Counted from the stretch's first letter, positions 22,509 through 31,310 are shown. The stretch is 36,606 bases of DNA from Quinella sp. 1Q5 (GCA_014764605.1 JACXWG010000011.1:1-36606), one strand, 5' to 3'. The notes: generated from the letters alone by a model not told the origin. Program-made: numbers and translations.

Positions 22509-24127
22509 TTGAAGATACCGAGCTTGCGAAAGATTTTAATGCCGAAGCGTCCGACCATTGGAATACGCGCCATGTCCTCTTCGTGCAAGCCACCAATCAT
22601 AGCTAGCGTTGCAACATAGACGACACAACCCACGCCGATTGCCCCGAATGTCGATAGAATTTCCATATGCCATTGCGCCGCCGTCAAGTCGTAGAAGAAT
22701 TTTACAACCAGAGCCATAGCCGCCGCCGCGCAGATCGTCTTGATGAGTTGACCCAGCTCCATTTTGTAGCCAATGTACTTGTAGATAAAGTAGAGATTGA
22801 TAAACGCCGCTACGCCCATATCAGCCGCCGTAGCCCAAGCCGCCCCCATGATTCCCAGTTCGGGCATTGCAGTCAGCGTCCAGTTCAAAACGACTTTAGC
22901 CGCCGCCGCAAGCACCATATTAATCATCGGGATTGTCGTATGCCCTAAGCCTTGCAAAACGCCCGTCGACACCTGATGAAGTCCAAGCAGGATTATCGAC
23001 ACCGCCGAAATCATCACGGCTGGTCCTGCGCCTGGTGCGTTATAAATCAGAGTGGCAATCGGCGTAGCAAGGAAGAAGACGATAACGAATGCGGGGAAGC
23101 AAACGAAATTTGAAATCCTTACCGCCGCCGCTGTCTGTCGAAAGATTCTTGCCGTGTCCTTTAAGGCTCGCGCCTCCGAGATTGCCGGGACGATTGATAC
23201 TGCCAATGACGCCGTTAAGATTGTCGCTAAGTTCACGAGGGGGACAGCCATTCCCGTTAAGTATCCGAACAGCTCCGTTGCTTGCCGAACGGAATAGCCT
23301 GCCACCTCTAATCGTTGCGGGACAATCATCAAGTCTAGGTTCGACACGACGGGCAACATGATTGACGCCGCCGAGACTGGCAACGCCAACTTGAATATCC
23401 GCTTGATGATTGAGAACGTCGGCTCGTTTTGCGTCTCTGGCAAGGGCTTTAAGTCTTTGCCGTAAGTCGCGTCAATCTCGCGGTTTAACTTTATGTGGAA
23501 GTATACAAGGACAATTAGACCTGTCACAGCCCCCGCCAAGGCTCCGAGACTTGCACCCGCCGCCGCATAGTCAAGACCCCATGGCAAGAGCAAGTCCGCC
23601 AATACAATCATCGTTATCACGCGGAAGATTTGTTCGACAATCTGGCTAACTGCGGTTGGTGTCATGCGTTGCCAACCTTGCAAGTATCCTCGACTCGATG
23701 CAAGAAACGTCACAAAAAAAATCGTCGGCGACAACGCCACAACGGACATATAAGCTCGCGGGTCGCGTATGAACTGCCAATCGATAAGCCATTGTGCGGA
23801 AAAATATGTAAGCACCGAGAAAAATATTCCCGTGAACAACATCATCACCAGTGAAATATGGAAGACGCGCTTGGCTCCGAATATGTCTTTAAGGGCGACG
23901 CGCTCCGCCGTGATGATTGATACCGCCACTGGTACGCCCGCTTGTGATAGCGTCAACGCGAAAAAATACGCGGGAAATGCAAGCATGTATATGCCCATGC
24001 CTTCGCCACCTAGGATTCTTGATATAAGAATCCAATTGAGTGCGCCGATGACTTTTACGACGAAACTCGCTATCGTCAAGATGAACGTGCCCTTTATAAA
24101 TTTCTCGCTCGGTTTAGTTTCTGTCAT
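22505..24127 (-). CDS. MOP-superfamily flippase, SpoVB/MurJ-like polysaccharide biosynthesis protein
   Basis: 540 residues, very hydrophobic, with about 14 membrane segments, the size and layout of SpoVB/YtgP and MurJ. It opens FIKGTFILTIASFVVKVIGA followed by SRILGGEGMGIYMLAFP, the typical SpoVB-family start, and later contains conserved loops such as GYLQGWQRMTPTA and GVLQGLGHTTIPM. Such proteins flip lipid-linked cell wall or polysaccharide precursors. The name SpoVB does not imply sporulation here. First gene of the minus-strand operon flippase-lipid kinase-ileS; divergent from the GIY-YIG gene, with a 100-base intergenic region. Confidence 0.88.
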   Translation of the reverse strand: MTETKPSEKFIKGTFILTIASFVVKVIGALNWILISRILGGEGMGIYMLAFPAYFFALTLSQAGVPVAVSIITAERVALKDIFGAKRVFHISLVMMLFTGIFFSVLTYFSAQWLIDWQFIRDPRAYMSVVALSPTIFFVTFLASSRGYLQGWQRMTPTAVSQIVEQIFRVITMIVLADLLLPWGLDYAAAGASLGALAGAVTGLIVLVYFHIKLNREIDATYGKDLKPLPETQNEPTFSIIKRIFKLALPVSAASIMLPVVSNLDLMIVPQRLEVAGYSVRQATELFGYLTGMAVPLVNLATILTASLAVSIVPAISEARALKDTARIFRQTAAAVRISNFVCFPAFVIVFFLATPIATLIYNAPGAGPAVMISAVSIILLGLHQVSTGVLQGLGHTTIPMINMVLAAAAKVVLNWTLTAMPELGIMGAAWATAADMGVAAFINLYFIYKYIGYKMELGQLIKTICAAAAMALVVKFFYDLTAAQWHMEILSTFGAIGVGCVVYVATLAMIGGLHEEDMARIPMVGRFGIKIFRKLGIFK

Positions 24128-24167
24128 TGTTTCCTTTGTCCTTAAGTCTTTAATCAGTTAGCTTTAA

Positions 24168-24196
24168 TTGCCTTTTTCGCCGCCGCAAGTTATAAT
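24168..24196 (+). promoter_or_regulatory. Promoter of the GIY-YIG gene
   Basis: TTGCCT (24168-24173) and a perfect TATAAT (24191-24196) are 17 bases apart, 31 bases ahead of the start codon. Confidence 0.7.
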
Positions 24197-24227
24197 CCTT
24201 TAAAACGGATTGAGAGGAAAGAACTTT

Positions 24228-24830
24228 ATGTGTGGCGTCATTTACAAAATCACTAACAGTCTAAATGGCAGAAGCTACGTCGGAAAGACGACACGTTTCG
24301 TCGAAGAGCGTTTCGGCGAACATGCACATTGCAAGAAATTTCTCGTCGATAAAGCCATTTGCAAATACGGACGGGAAAATTTTTTAGTCGAGGTTATCGA
24401 AGAGTGCGAGACGATTCAACAGATCAATGAACGCGAAATCTTTTGGATTGCGGAGCTGAATTGTAAAGTTCCGAACGGCTATAACTTAACTGACGGCGGC
24501 GAAGGCAATCTAAATCCGAGCTCAGAAACTCGCGCAAAAATGTCGGCGGCGCAGTCGGGAGAAAATCACCCTATGTACGGAAAACATCATAAGCCCGAAA
24601 CGATTGTGAAAATGTCGGCAACACGAAGAGGCAAGCATTTATCTGAAACGGCGCGAACTAAACTTTCAGTAGCTAAAAAAGGCGTTCCAAAATCGCCCGA
24701 ACATCGCGCAAAACTTGCAACGGGTAATCGAGGAAAAAATCGCGGCAAAAGTCCCTACGTAAATTTGCTCAACGAGATTGACGCGCACAAACTTACGTAT
24801 TCTGCCCTTGCTGAAATTCTTGGCATATAA
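24228..24830 (+). CDS. GIY-YIG endonuclease with NUMOD3 repeats, C-terminally truncated
   Basis: 200 residues. The GIY-YIG core is at the N-terminus: VIY (residues 4-6), YVG (18-20), the arginine helix RFVEERFGEH and the glutamate helix NEREIFWIAEL. Then come about four NUMOD3-type repeats (TRAKMSAAQSG, HHKPETIVKMSATRRG, and so on), DNA-contacting modules of phage and intron homing endonucleases. The protein ends in the first half of a helix-turn-helix (YSALAEILGI) at TAA 24828-24830, where the frame is otherwise open for another 38 codons. ATG 24228 has GAGAGGAAAG upstream and an own promoter. No intron or inteon host gene is adjacent, so it looks like a stand-alone homing-type nuclease. Confidence 0.85.
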   Translation: MCGVIYKITNSLNGRSYVGKTTRFVEERFGEHAHCKKFLVDKAICKYGRENFLVEVIEECETIQQINEREIFWIAELNCKVPNGYNLTDGGEGNLNPSSETRAKMSAAQSGENHPMYGKHHKPETIVKMSATRRGKHLSETARTKLSVAKKGVPKSPEHRAKLATGNRGKNRGKSPYVNLLNEIDAHKLTYSALAEILGI

Positions 24831-24947
24831 GTTACGACAGTTTCTCAAAAGCTACGTAGAGAACGTAACTTTACGGAACGAGACAAAGCAAATCTCGAAA
24901 AACTTTTTGGCAAGCCAGCGGATTATCTGCTGAAGTGCAATTTCTAA
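24831..24947 (+). pseudogene. Separated helix-turn-helix tail of the GIY-YIG gene
   Basis: In the same frame as the GIY-YIG gene and directly after its TAA, 38 sense codons read VTTVSQKLRRERNF, then ERDKANLEKLFGKPADYLL, ending at TAA 24945-24947. Joined to YSALAEILGI this makes a full Cro/CI-type helix-turn-helix. One base change at the TAA (for example from TCA, serine) would rejoin them. Confidence 0.8.
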
Positions 24948-24975
24948 TAGACGATTTGTTTGGAGGGCGTTAAGC

Positions 24976-25743
24976 GTGAATATAAATCTTGTGAGATTCA
25001 ATACGGACGTGGGCAAGACCAAGCCCGAAAATTTGGTTCACGCCGACGCCGCCTGTCCATTTTGCGACGTGGAACACTTGACCAACATAATCGACACCGA
25101 CGGCGATATAATCTTCCTCAAGAACAAGTACAACGTCATAGAGGGCGCAGACCAATTCGTTTTGATTGAGGGGCGCGAGTGCAATAGCGATATGCCCGAC
25201 TATACTAAAGAGAAAATGCGCCACGTAATTGGAATGGGCATTAAGCACTGGAAAAATCTTCTAGCATCGGGCAAGTATGAAGATGTTCTCTTCTTCAAGA
25301 ACTACGGGATAATGAGCGGCGGCACGATTCGACATCCGCACATGCAACTTGTCGGCTTCCCGCAGTTGAAATCCGAATTGCTCTTCGACGAGGCGGAATT
25401 GCGCGGGATTGTCATTGCCGAACGTGACGGCGTCGAGTTCAACGTCTCGAATTGTCCGCGAGTGGGCTTCGGCGAACTTAATATCGTCGTGGAGGCGGGC
25501 GGCAGTCTCGACGCTTTGGCTGACTTCATTCAAGTCGGCGTGCATTACGCTATGAATCACTTCAACAAACACAAAAGCTGCACAAGCTACAACATCTTCT
25601 TTTATCGCCGCGCCGAAAAAATTTTCGCAAAGGTCATGCCGCGCTACGCCACAAGTCCTTACTTCGTCGGCTATAATATTCACTTCCTGCCAAACAACGT
25701 CGAACGCCTTGCCAATGAAATTCGGGAACTTTACTTCCGTTGA
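24976..25743 (+). CDS. DUF4931 family, HIT-like / galactose-1-phosphate uridylyltransferase-like protein
   Basis: 255 residues. A CPFCD zinc-type motif near residue 28 and the triad HPHMQLVGFP near residue 120 match the HIT/GalT fold, in which the central histidine carries a nucleotidyl group. DUF4931 proteins share this fold without an assigned substrate. The start is GTG 24976 with GGAGGG 8 bases upstream; no ATG fits the family start better. It lies 28 bases after the HTH remnant and before an AT-rich promoter region; no operon partner is obvious. Confidence 0.8.
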   Translation: MNINLVRFNTDVGKTKPENLVHADAACPFCDVEHLTNIIDTDGDIIFLKNKYNVIEGADQFVLIEGRECNSDMPDYTKEKMRHVIGMGIKHWKNLLASGKYEDVLFFKNYGIMSGGTIRHPHMQLVGFPQLKSELLFDEAELRGIVIAERDGVEFNVSNCPRVGFGELNIVVEAGGSLDALADFIQVGVHYAMNHFNKHKSCTSYNIFFYRRAEKIFAKVMPRYATSPYFVGYNIHFLPNNVERLANEIRELYFR

Positions 25744-25765
25744 AGGTTAAACTTTCGTTAGTTCG

Positions 25766-25793
25766 TTGACAAAAGGCTTTCCCTTGATAAAAT
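25766..25793 (+). promoter_or_regulatory. Promoter of the RTX-type gene
   Basis: Consensus TTGACA (25766-25771) and TAAAAT (25788-25793) 16 bases apart, leaving a leader of roughly 90 bases before the gene. Confidence 0.8.
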
Positions 25794-25891
25794 CCCGTTG
25801 AGTTTTGAACTAAATATTTCTTGTAAATAATTGGCGGCAGTTCATTTCAGAAAATGCGATTGTCGCCTTTGGCTTTAAGGAGGTATTTAAA

Positions 25892-28267
25892 ATGGCAACG
25901 GTCACTCAAATTTTCGGCACGGAAGGTTCAGATTTGCTTTATGGCGGCGATAACATCAAGCTCATTTCTTCCTACGGCGGCAACGACACCATAATCAACC
26001 CCAGAGGCAGCGTTTGGATAGACGCGGGCACCGACAATAACCTAGTATCCCAGGCGGCGGCTGGCAACATGACAATCATAAGCGGCGACGGCAACGATAC
26101 AATCAAAATTGCCACAGACCAAACCGCACAATACTACAACTTAATCAAAGTCAGCGGCGGGGATAACCTAATCGACAATGGCAAAGTCATGTATTCGACT
26201 ATCACGGCGGGCAAGGGCAACGATACGATTTCAAGCGGCGGACACAGTACTAAGATTAATGCTGGCGCAGGAGACAATCGGATAACAATCGTCGACGCGG
26301 ACGGCGGCAACTCAATCGTCGCGGGCAGTGGCAATGATTTCGTCTCGATAACAGGTGCAAGCGGTAGCAATACAATCAAAGTTGGCGCGGGCGATAATAC
26401 CGTTATCGGAGGACTTGGTACGGGCAACAGAGTTATCGCGGGCAACGGCACCAATCGCGTATCAATCGGCGGCGGATTAGTCAGCCTCGGCACGGCGACT
26501 GGTTCAGGTAATCAAGTCTCGCTCGGTGCTCATGGTAGCTCGTCCATCATAAGCGGCGGTGGCAACGATACAATCAAAATTGCCACAGACCAAACCGCAC
26601 AATACTACAACTTAATCAAAGTCAGCGGCGGGGATAACCTAATCGACAATGGCAAAATCATGTATTCGACTATCACGGCGGGCAAAGGCAACGATACGAT
26701 TTCAAGCGGCGGACACAGTACTAAGATTAATGCTGGCGCAGGAGACAATCGGATAACAATCGTCGACGCGGACGGCGGCAACTCAATCGTCGCGGGCAGT
26801 GGCAATGATTTCGTCTCGATAACAGGTGCAAGCGGTAGCAATACAATCAAAGTCAGCAACGGAGATAATACCGTTATCGGAGGACTTGGTACGGGCAACA
26901 GAGTTATCGCGGGCAACGGTACTAATCGCGTATCAATCGGCGGCGGACTCGTAAGCCTCGGCACGGCGACTGGTTCAGGTAATCAAGTCTCGCTCGGTGC
27001 TCATGGCGGCTCCTCAGTCATAAGCGGCGGCGGCAACGATACAATCAAAATTGCCACGGACAAAACCGCACAATACTACAACTTAATCAAAGTCAGCGGC
27101 GGGGATAACCTAATCGACAATGGCAAAGTCATGCTCTCGACTATCACGGCGGGCAAGGGCAACGATACGATTTCAAGCGGCGGACACAATACTAAGATTA
27201 ATGCGGACGACGGCAACAACAAAATTACAGTCTATGGTGACGGCGGAAATACTCTCATCGCGGGCATTGGCAACGACACCTTCACAGGTAGCGGCGGCAA
27301 TGATTTGTTCGTCTATAATGGCGGCAAGGACATCATCACCAACTACGGCTCTGACGATAGAATTTCATTGGCGGGCACAGGCATGAGTAAGCTAAGCAAT
27401 ATCAGCGGTGTTTCCTTCAGTAAGACAGGAGCCGCAATCCTAACCTTCAACACAAACAATAAGCTCACACTCAATGACGCTTCAAATCTCCCGATTGTCA
27501 TCAACGGCGCAACACGCCTCCTTGATAAAAATCTCCTAGCCACGTCCGACGGAAAGAGTGCTACTTTGACTTCAGCATACAGTAGCAATTTTAGCTTGGG
27601 CTCTTATACAAACGTCAACGCGTCTGCAGTGGCTAAGAGAATTAAAATCACGGGCAATGCTTCCGCCAACTCGATAATCGGCAGTGGTTACAATGATTCA
27701 ATCTACGGCGAGGCAGGTAATGATACGCTTGTTGGCGGGGCTGGCAACGATAAACTTTATGGGCAAGATGGAAACGATTCATTGAGCGGCGGAAACGGTA
27801 AAGACACGTTATCAGGCGGCTCTGGCGACGATAAACTTCTCGGCGGCGCGGGAAATGATAGCTTATCGGGCGGAGACGGCAATGACACGCTCTCTGGCGG
27901 TCCGGGCGATGATTATCTATTCGGCGGCTCTGGAAGAGATTCACTCTCTGGCGGCAAAGGCAACGATACTCTCTGGGGCGGTACAGGAAATGACACGCTT
28001 ACAGGTGGTGACGGCAATGACGTGTTCATTTATAAGCCTGGCGAAGGCACTGACCACATCACCGACTATGCAAGCGGCGACATGCTAAAGATTCTAAAGA
28101 AGGACGGCTCAGCGGGTGGTTCGTTCACGAATTCTCTGTTCAGCGACGGCACACTTAAGCTTACGATTTCTGGCGGCGGCTCTGTCATCTTCGACAACGT
28201 GGCAAGCGGCGATTTCATCAATATTAATGGCACGACTCATACTATCAGCGGTTCCAAGCTCAAATGA
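25892..28267 (+). CDS. RTX-type repeat protein with calcium-binding nonapeptides (likely type I secreted)
   Basis: 791 residues. No N-terminal signal peptide. Residues 64-377 are two almost identical 157-residue units (SGxGNDTIKIAT to GAHGxSSxI), followed by a partial third to about residue 445. A less repetitive section follows, then at about 586-706 a run of classical GGxGxDxLxG nonapeptides (GGAGNDKLYGQDG, GGDGNDTLSGGPG) that bind calcium in a beta-roll, and a C-terminal 85 residues that may hold the secretion signal. RTX proteins leave by type I secretion and act as toxins, enzymes, adhesins or surface layers; no catalytic domain is seen, so a structural or adhesive role is likelier. AAGGAGG precedes the ATG. 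No ABC exporter gene is in the window. Confidence 0.9.
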   Translation: MATVTQIFGTEGSDLLYGGDNIKLISSYGGNDTIINPRGSVWIDAGTDNNLVSQAAAGNMTIISGDGNDTIKIATDQTAQYYNLIKVSGGDNLIDNGKVMYSTITAGKGNDTISSGGHSTKINAGAGDNRITIVDADGGNSIVAGSGNDFVSITGASGSNTIKVGAGDNTVIGGLGTGNRVIAGNGTNRVSIGGGLVSLGTATGSGNQVSLGAHGSSSIISGGGNDTIKIATDQTAQYYNLIKVSGGDNLIDNGKIMYSTITAGKGNDTISSGGHSTKINAGAGDNRITIVDADGGNSIVAGSGNDFVSITGASGSNTIKVSNGDNTVIGGLGTGNRVIAGNGTNRVSIGGGLVSLGTATGSGNQVSLGAHGGSSVISGGGNDTIKIATDKTAQYYNLIKVSGGDNLIDNGKVMLSTITAGKGNDTISSGGHNTKINADDGNNKITVYGDGGNTLIAGIGNDTFTGSGGNDLFVYNGGKDIITNYGSDDRISLAGTGMSKLSNISGVSFSKTGAAILTFNTNNKLTLNDASNLPIVINGATRLLDKNLLATSDGKSATLTSAYSSNFSLGSYTNVNASAVAKRIKITGNASANSIIGSGYNDSIYGEAGNDTLVGGAGNDKLYGQDGNDSLSGGNGKDTLSGGSGDDKLLGGAGNDSLSGGDGNDTLSGGPGDDYLFGGSGRDSLSGGKGNDTLWGGTGNDTLTGGDGNDVFIYKPGEGTDHITDYASGDMLKILKKDGSAGGSFTNSLFSDGTLKLTISGGGSVIFDNVASGDFININGTTHTISGSKLK
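26081..27220 (+). repeat. 471-bp tandem in-frame repeats within the RTX gene
   Basis: Unit 1 is 26081-26551, unit 2 is 26552-27022, and a partial unit 3 runs from 27023 to about 27220. Spacing is exactly 471 bases (157 codons). Units 1 and 2 differ at few positions, including silent ones, pointing to recent duplication or gene conversion. Confidence 0.93.
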
Positions 28268-28286
28268 ACTTTGCACGGACAGTTTT

Positions 28287-28317
28287 AATCCCGTCAACAA
28301 GGCGGGATTTTTTTTTG
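28287..28317 (+). terminator. Rho-independent terminator after the RTX gene
   Basis: AATCCCG (28287-28293) pairs with CGGGATT (28303-28309), 9-base loop, followed by TTTTTTT. Confidence 0.9.
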
Positions 28318-28351
28318 CAATGGTTGATTTTGAAGTATCGACGTGTTAAAC

Positions 28352-28382
28352 TTGAATAAATCTATTAAAGAATAATTATAAT
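28352..28382 (+). promoter_or_regulatory. Putative promoter of the methylmalonyl-CoA decarboxylase operon
   Basis: TTGAAT (28352-28357) and a perfect TATAAT (28377-28382) in an AT-rich stretch; the 19-base spacer is longer than usual, so only the -10 is convincing. Confidence 0.5.
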
Positions 28383-28408
28383 CTCTGATTATGAAAAGGA
28401 GGATTTAG

Positions 28409-29914
28409 ATGATTGATATCACCGACAGAGTGCGCAACAAAGATTTGCAAAGCAAGATTGTCAGCGCGGAGGAAGTAGCTAATTGGATTCAACCTGGCTG
28501 GACGATTGCTTGTAGCGGATTCACGGCTTCTGCTTATCCAAAGGCAGTGCCGCTTGCCCTAGCCGAACGCATGAAGAAAGACCCCTTCCAAGTAAACATC
28601 TGGACTGGAGCATCAACTGGACCTGAACTTGACGGCGCACTTGCTGAAGTCAAAGGTATTAAACAACGTCTGCCCTATCAAACAGATAGCAAGCTCCGCC
28701 CCGAAATCAACGACGGCACTGTTGATTATCTCGACTTGCACCTTAGCGAGAGTGCGCAACTCACCCGCACAGGCTTTATCAAGAAGAAACCGGACTTTGC
28801 GCTGGTCGAGGCTTGCGCTATCACTGAGGAAGGCAACCTTATCCCGACGACTTCATTGGGCAACGCGGCAAGCTACGTTCAAAGCGCGGATACAGTCGTT
28901 GTAGAAGTCAACACCACACAACCGCTTGAGCTTGAAGGAATGCACGACGTTTACGTTCCGCTTGACCCGCCCAATCGCCTGCCTATTCCGATTGTTCATG
29001 CGGACGACCGTATCGGCACAACTTACATTCCCTGCACGCCCGATAAGATTAAGTACATTGTCCCCTGCGACATCAAAGACCATACCCGCGACCTTTCGCC
29101 GATTGACGAGAACTCCAAGAAAATGGCGGCGTTTACTCTCGAACTCCTAAAAGCAGAGATTAAAGCTGGTCGTATGCCTAAAGGTCTTTTGCCTTTGCAA
29201 TCGGGCGTCGGCAACGTGGCTAATGCGGTGCTTGAAGGTTTCGTCGAAGGTGACATGACTGACCTTGTCGTCTACACCGAAGTTATTCAGGACGCAATGC
29301 TTGACCTAATCGACGCTGGCAAGTTGAAATTCGCGAGCGGCACGGCGTTTAGTCCGTCGCCCGCTGGCATGGACAGATTCTATAAAGACATCGATACCTA
29401 CCGCAAATATATTCTGCTCCGCCCCGAAGAGATTTCAAACTCTCCCGAAGTCGTGCACCGTCTCGGGGTCATCGCAATGAACACCGCGCTTGAAGTTGAC
29501 ATCTACGGCAATATCAATTCGACGCACGTCACGGGAACTAAAATGATGAACGGTATCGGCGGCAGTGGAGACTTCGCTCGCAATGCTTACTTAACGATTT
29601 TCTACACGCCGTCAACGGCTAAGGGCGGCAAGATTAGTTCGGTCGTTCCGTTCTGCTCGCATATCGACCACACCGAACACGACGTTGACATCATCATCAG
29701 TGAATACGGTATCGCCGACCTGCGCGGACTTGAGCCGAGGACTCGCGCCTTGGAAGTCATCAACAAATGCGCTCATCCAGATTATCGCCCAATGCTACTT
29801 GACTATTACGAGAGAGCACTTGCCGCCACGAAGAAGGCTGCGACCCCGCATTTACTCCACGAAGCTTTGAGCTTCCATACGCGCTTCCTTGAGACCGGAG
29901 ACATGCGCAAATAA
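28409..29914 (+). CDS. Succinyl-CoA/propionyl-CoA:acetate-type CoA transferase (Cat1/ScpC family)
   Basis: 501 residues, acetyl-CoA hydrolase/transferase family. The catalytic glutamate is E291 in VVYTEVIQD, which forms the glutamyl-CoA intermediate; GVGNVANAVLEGF and the C-terminal EYGIADLRGLEPRTRA with its CoA loop also match. In propionate producers these enzymes move CoA between propionyl-CoA and succinate or acetate, so the succinate cycle runs without spending ATP. The position at the head of the decarboxylase operon supports propionyl-CoA:succinate transfer; donor and acceptor are inferred. AAAGGAGG lies 8 bases ahead of the ATG. Confidence 0.92.
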   Translation: MIDITDRVRNKDLQSKIVSAEEVANWIQPGWTIACSGFTASAYPKAVPLALAERMKKDPFQVNIWTGASTGPELDGALAEVKGIKQRLPYQTDSKLRPEINDGTVDYLDLHLSESAQLTRTGFIKKKPDFALVEACAITEEGNLIPTTSLGNAASYVQSADTVVVEVNTTQPLELEGMHDVYVPLDPPNRLPIPIVHADDRIGTTYIPCTPDKIKYIVPCDIKDHTRDLSPIDENSKKMAAFTLELLKAEIKAGRMPKGLLPLQSGVGNVANAVLEGFVEGDMTDLVVYTEVIQDAMLDLIDAGKLKFASGTAFSPSPAGMDRFYKDIDTYRKYILLRPEEISNSPEVVHRLGVIAMNTALEVDIYGNINSTHVTGTKMMNGIGGSGDFARNAYLTIFYTPSTAKGGKISSVVPFCSHIDHTEHDVDIIISEYGIADLRGLEPRTRALEVINKCAHPDYRPMLLDYYERALAATKKAATPHLLHEALSFHTRFLETGDMRK

Positions 29915-29956
29915 ATCTGATACTGCAGGAGCAATTTTACTCAAGGAGGAGTTCTT

Positions 29957-30232
29957 ATGCTAATGGTTAGAGACGTAAGCGACTTTATTCGGCAAATGCA
30001 AGGCGAATCGGTGAAGAGCAAAGCTGGCATAAAAAAATTGCAAGAGGCAGGGATAGACACCAACAGCAAAGCTTACAAAGTGGTTATCTCTTCGATGGAG
30101 CAATCGGCTGGCAATGGCATTGCTTACACCAATCCGCAAGCAATAAAGAATCGGATGATGAGCTACGATTCAAACGGAAATTGGATTAACCCGGCAATCG
30201 CTATGGGTGCAAAAGTTAAAGACATTCAATAA
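29957..30232 (+). CDS. Conserved hypothetical protein, 91 residues
   Basis: A soluble, moderately basic protein with no signal peptide. It starts MLMVRDVSDFIRQMQ, continues with a helical segment (KAGIKKLQEAGI) and then NPQAIKNRMMSYDSNGNWINPA, reminiscent of small DUF3879-like proteins, but I cannot place it firmly. The ATG has a strong AAGGAGGAG upstream. It lies 42 bases after the CoA transferase and 35 before the broken nitroreductase gene. No role in propionate metabolism can be inferred. Confidence 0.6.
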   Translation: MLMVRDVSDFIRQMQGESVKSKAGIKKLQEAGIDTNSKAYKVVISSMEQSAGNGIAYTNPQAIKNRMMSYDSNGNWINPAIAMGAKVKDIQ

Positions 30233-30267
30233 AAAATTTTGGGGTTAGTGGGTAAGGAGATTAAAAA

Positions 30268-30869
30268 ATGAAAAGTTATCAAGAGGCAGTCAAAAGCCGC
30301 CGTTCAATTTACAAGCTCGGCAGAAACATTCCCTGCTCCAGTCGGAGATAATCGCGGCAGTCGAGCGCATGACCAAAGATACTCCGTCGGCATTCCACAT
30401 GCAATCGGCTCGCGTCGTCGTGACAATGCTTGAACATCACGAAAACGTTTGGCACATCGCTAATAACGTGCTTAAGGCTGTCATTCCCGCAAGCAAATTC
30501 GCCGAGACGAAAGCAAAACTTGAGGGTTTCGAGGCAGCTTACGGCACGATTCTTTTCTTTGAGTCGAGCAACATGATAAAGGCAATGCAAGACCAGTTCC
30601 CCGAATACAAGCACAATTTCCCTGGCTGGGCAATGCAGGCTAACGGCATGTTGCAATTCGCAGTTTGGACGGCACTTGAGGACATGGGGCTTGGCGCGAA
30701 CCTTCAGCACTACAACCCGCTGATTGACGAGCCGATTAAACAAATCTTCGGTCTACCTGAAAGCTGGGATTTGACGGCGCAATTAGTCTTCGGCGAGAAG
30801 TTGGAGGAGCCAGAGCCGCTTGATAAAGTTCCGACCGGCACGAGAGTAAAAATCTTTAGAGAAGTCTAA
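30268..30869 (+). pseudogene. Nitroreductase family protein, frameshifted
   Basis: From ATG 30268 (GGAGA upstream) the frame reads MKSYQEAVKSRRSIYKLGRNIP, the usual start of a small FMN nitroreductase, then runs into TAA at 30348-30350. The rest of the family sequence continues in another frame (SEIIAAVERMTKDTPSAFHMQSAR to the end GTRVKIFREV). One base lost, or two gained, at about 30332-30345 explains it; the total length, 602 bases, is consistent. The intact form would be a 200-residue flavoprotein of the nitroreductase/dehydrogenase group. A start at 30369 would lack the FMN phosphate-binding RRS segment and probably not fold. Confidence 0.85.
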
Positions 30870-30893
30870 GCAACAATTTTAGGAGGGCTAATA

Positions 30894-31310
30894 ATGTTTA
30901 AAGTTCTTGGCGTAGATCACATTGGCATCGCCGCAAAAGATTTGGAAGAAGTCGGCGCGTTCTGGGAATTGCTCGGCTTGAAGGCAACAGGCGCAGAGAC
31001 CGTAGCAGAGCAGAAAGTCACGACGGGTTTTTATCCCACGCCTAACGGTAGCGAAATTGAATTGCTCGTTGCGACTGATGAGACCAGCCCGATTGCAAAG
31101 TTCATGGAGAAAAACGGCGGACGCGGCGGCATTCAACATATCGCATTGCTTGTCGACGACTTGGAAGCGGCATTGGCTGACCTCAAGGAAAAGGGCGTTA
31201 AGCTCATCGACGAGAAACCGCGTAAAGGCGCAGGCGGCAAGATGATTGCGTTCATTCACCCCAAAGCAACTCACGGCGTCCTTTTGGAGCTCTGCCAACC
31301 GATTAAGTAA
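30894..31310 (+). CDS. mce: Methylmalonyl-CoA epimerase
   Basis: 138 residues, VOC fold. It interconverts (R)- and (S)-methylmalonyl-CoA, linking the B12-dependent mutase to the decarboxylase encoded next. Two beta-alpha-beta-beta-beta halves are visible: VDHIGIAAKDLEE with H9, and IQHIALLVDDLEA with H82; E132 in LLELCQP is in the position of the last metal ligand. AGGAGGG precedes the ATG. It is 17 bases ahead of mmdA. Length and motif match the family; the operon context makes the assignment secure. Confidence 0.93.
   Translation: MFKVLGVDHIGIAAKDLEEVGAFWELLGLKATGAETVAEQKVTTGFYPTPNGSEIELLVATDETSPIAKFMEKNGGRGGIQHIALLVDDLEAALADLKEKGVKLIDEKPRKGAGGKMIAFIHPKATHGVLLELCQPIK

Noticed and set aside
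18390..24830. Stop-codon reassignment as an explanation for the in-frame TAG and TAA
   Set aside because: Intact genes here stop normally at TAA, TAG and TGA (for example copA at TAG and rpmA at TAA), so a changed genetic code does not fit.
26134..26964. Two identical 119-codon minus-strand frames within the RTX gene
   Set aside because: They are mirror frames of the repeated RTX coding units, low in complexity, without ribosome binding sites; they repeat because the gene does.
26081..27220. Possible CRISPR array
   Set aside because: Repeats are 471 bases long, coding and contiguous; there are no short repeats with unique spacers anywhere in the window.
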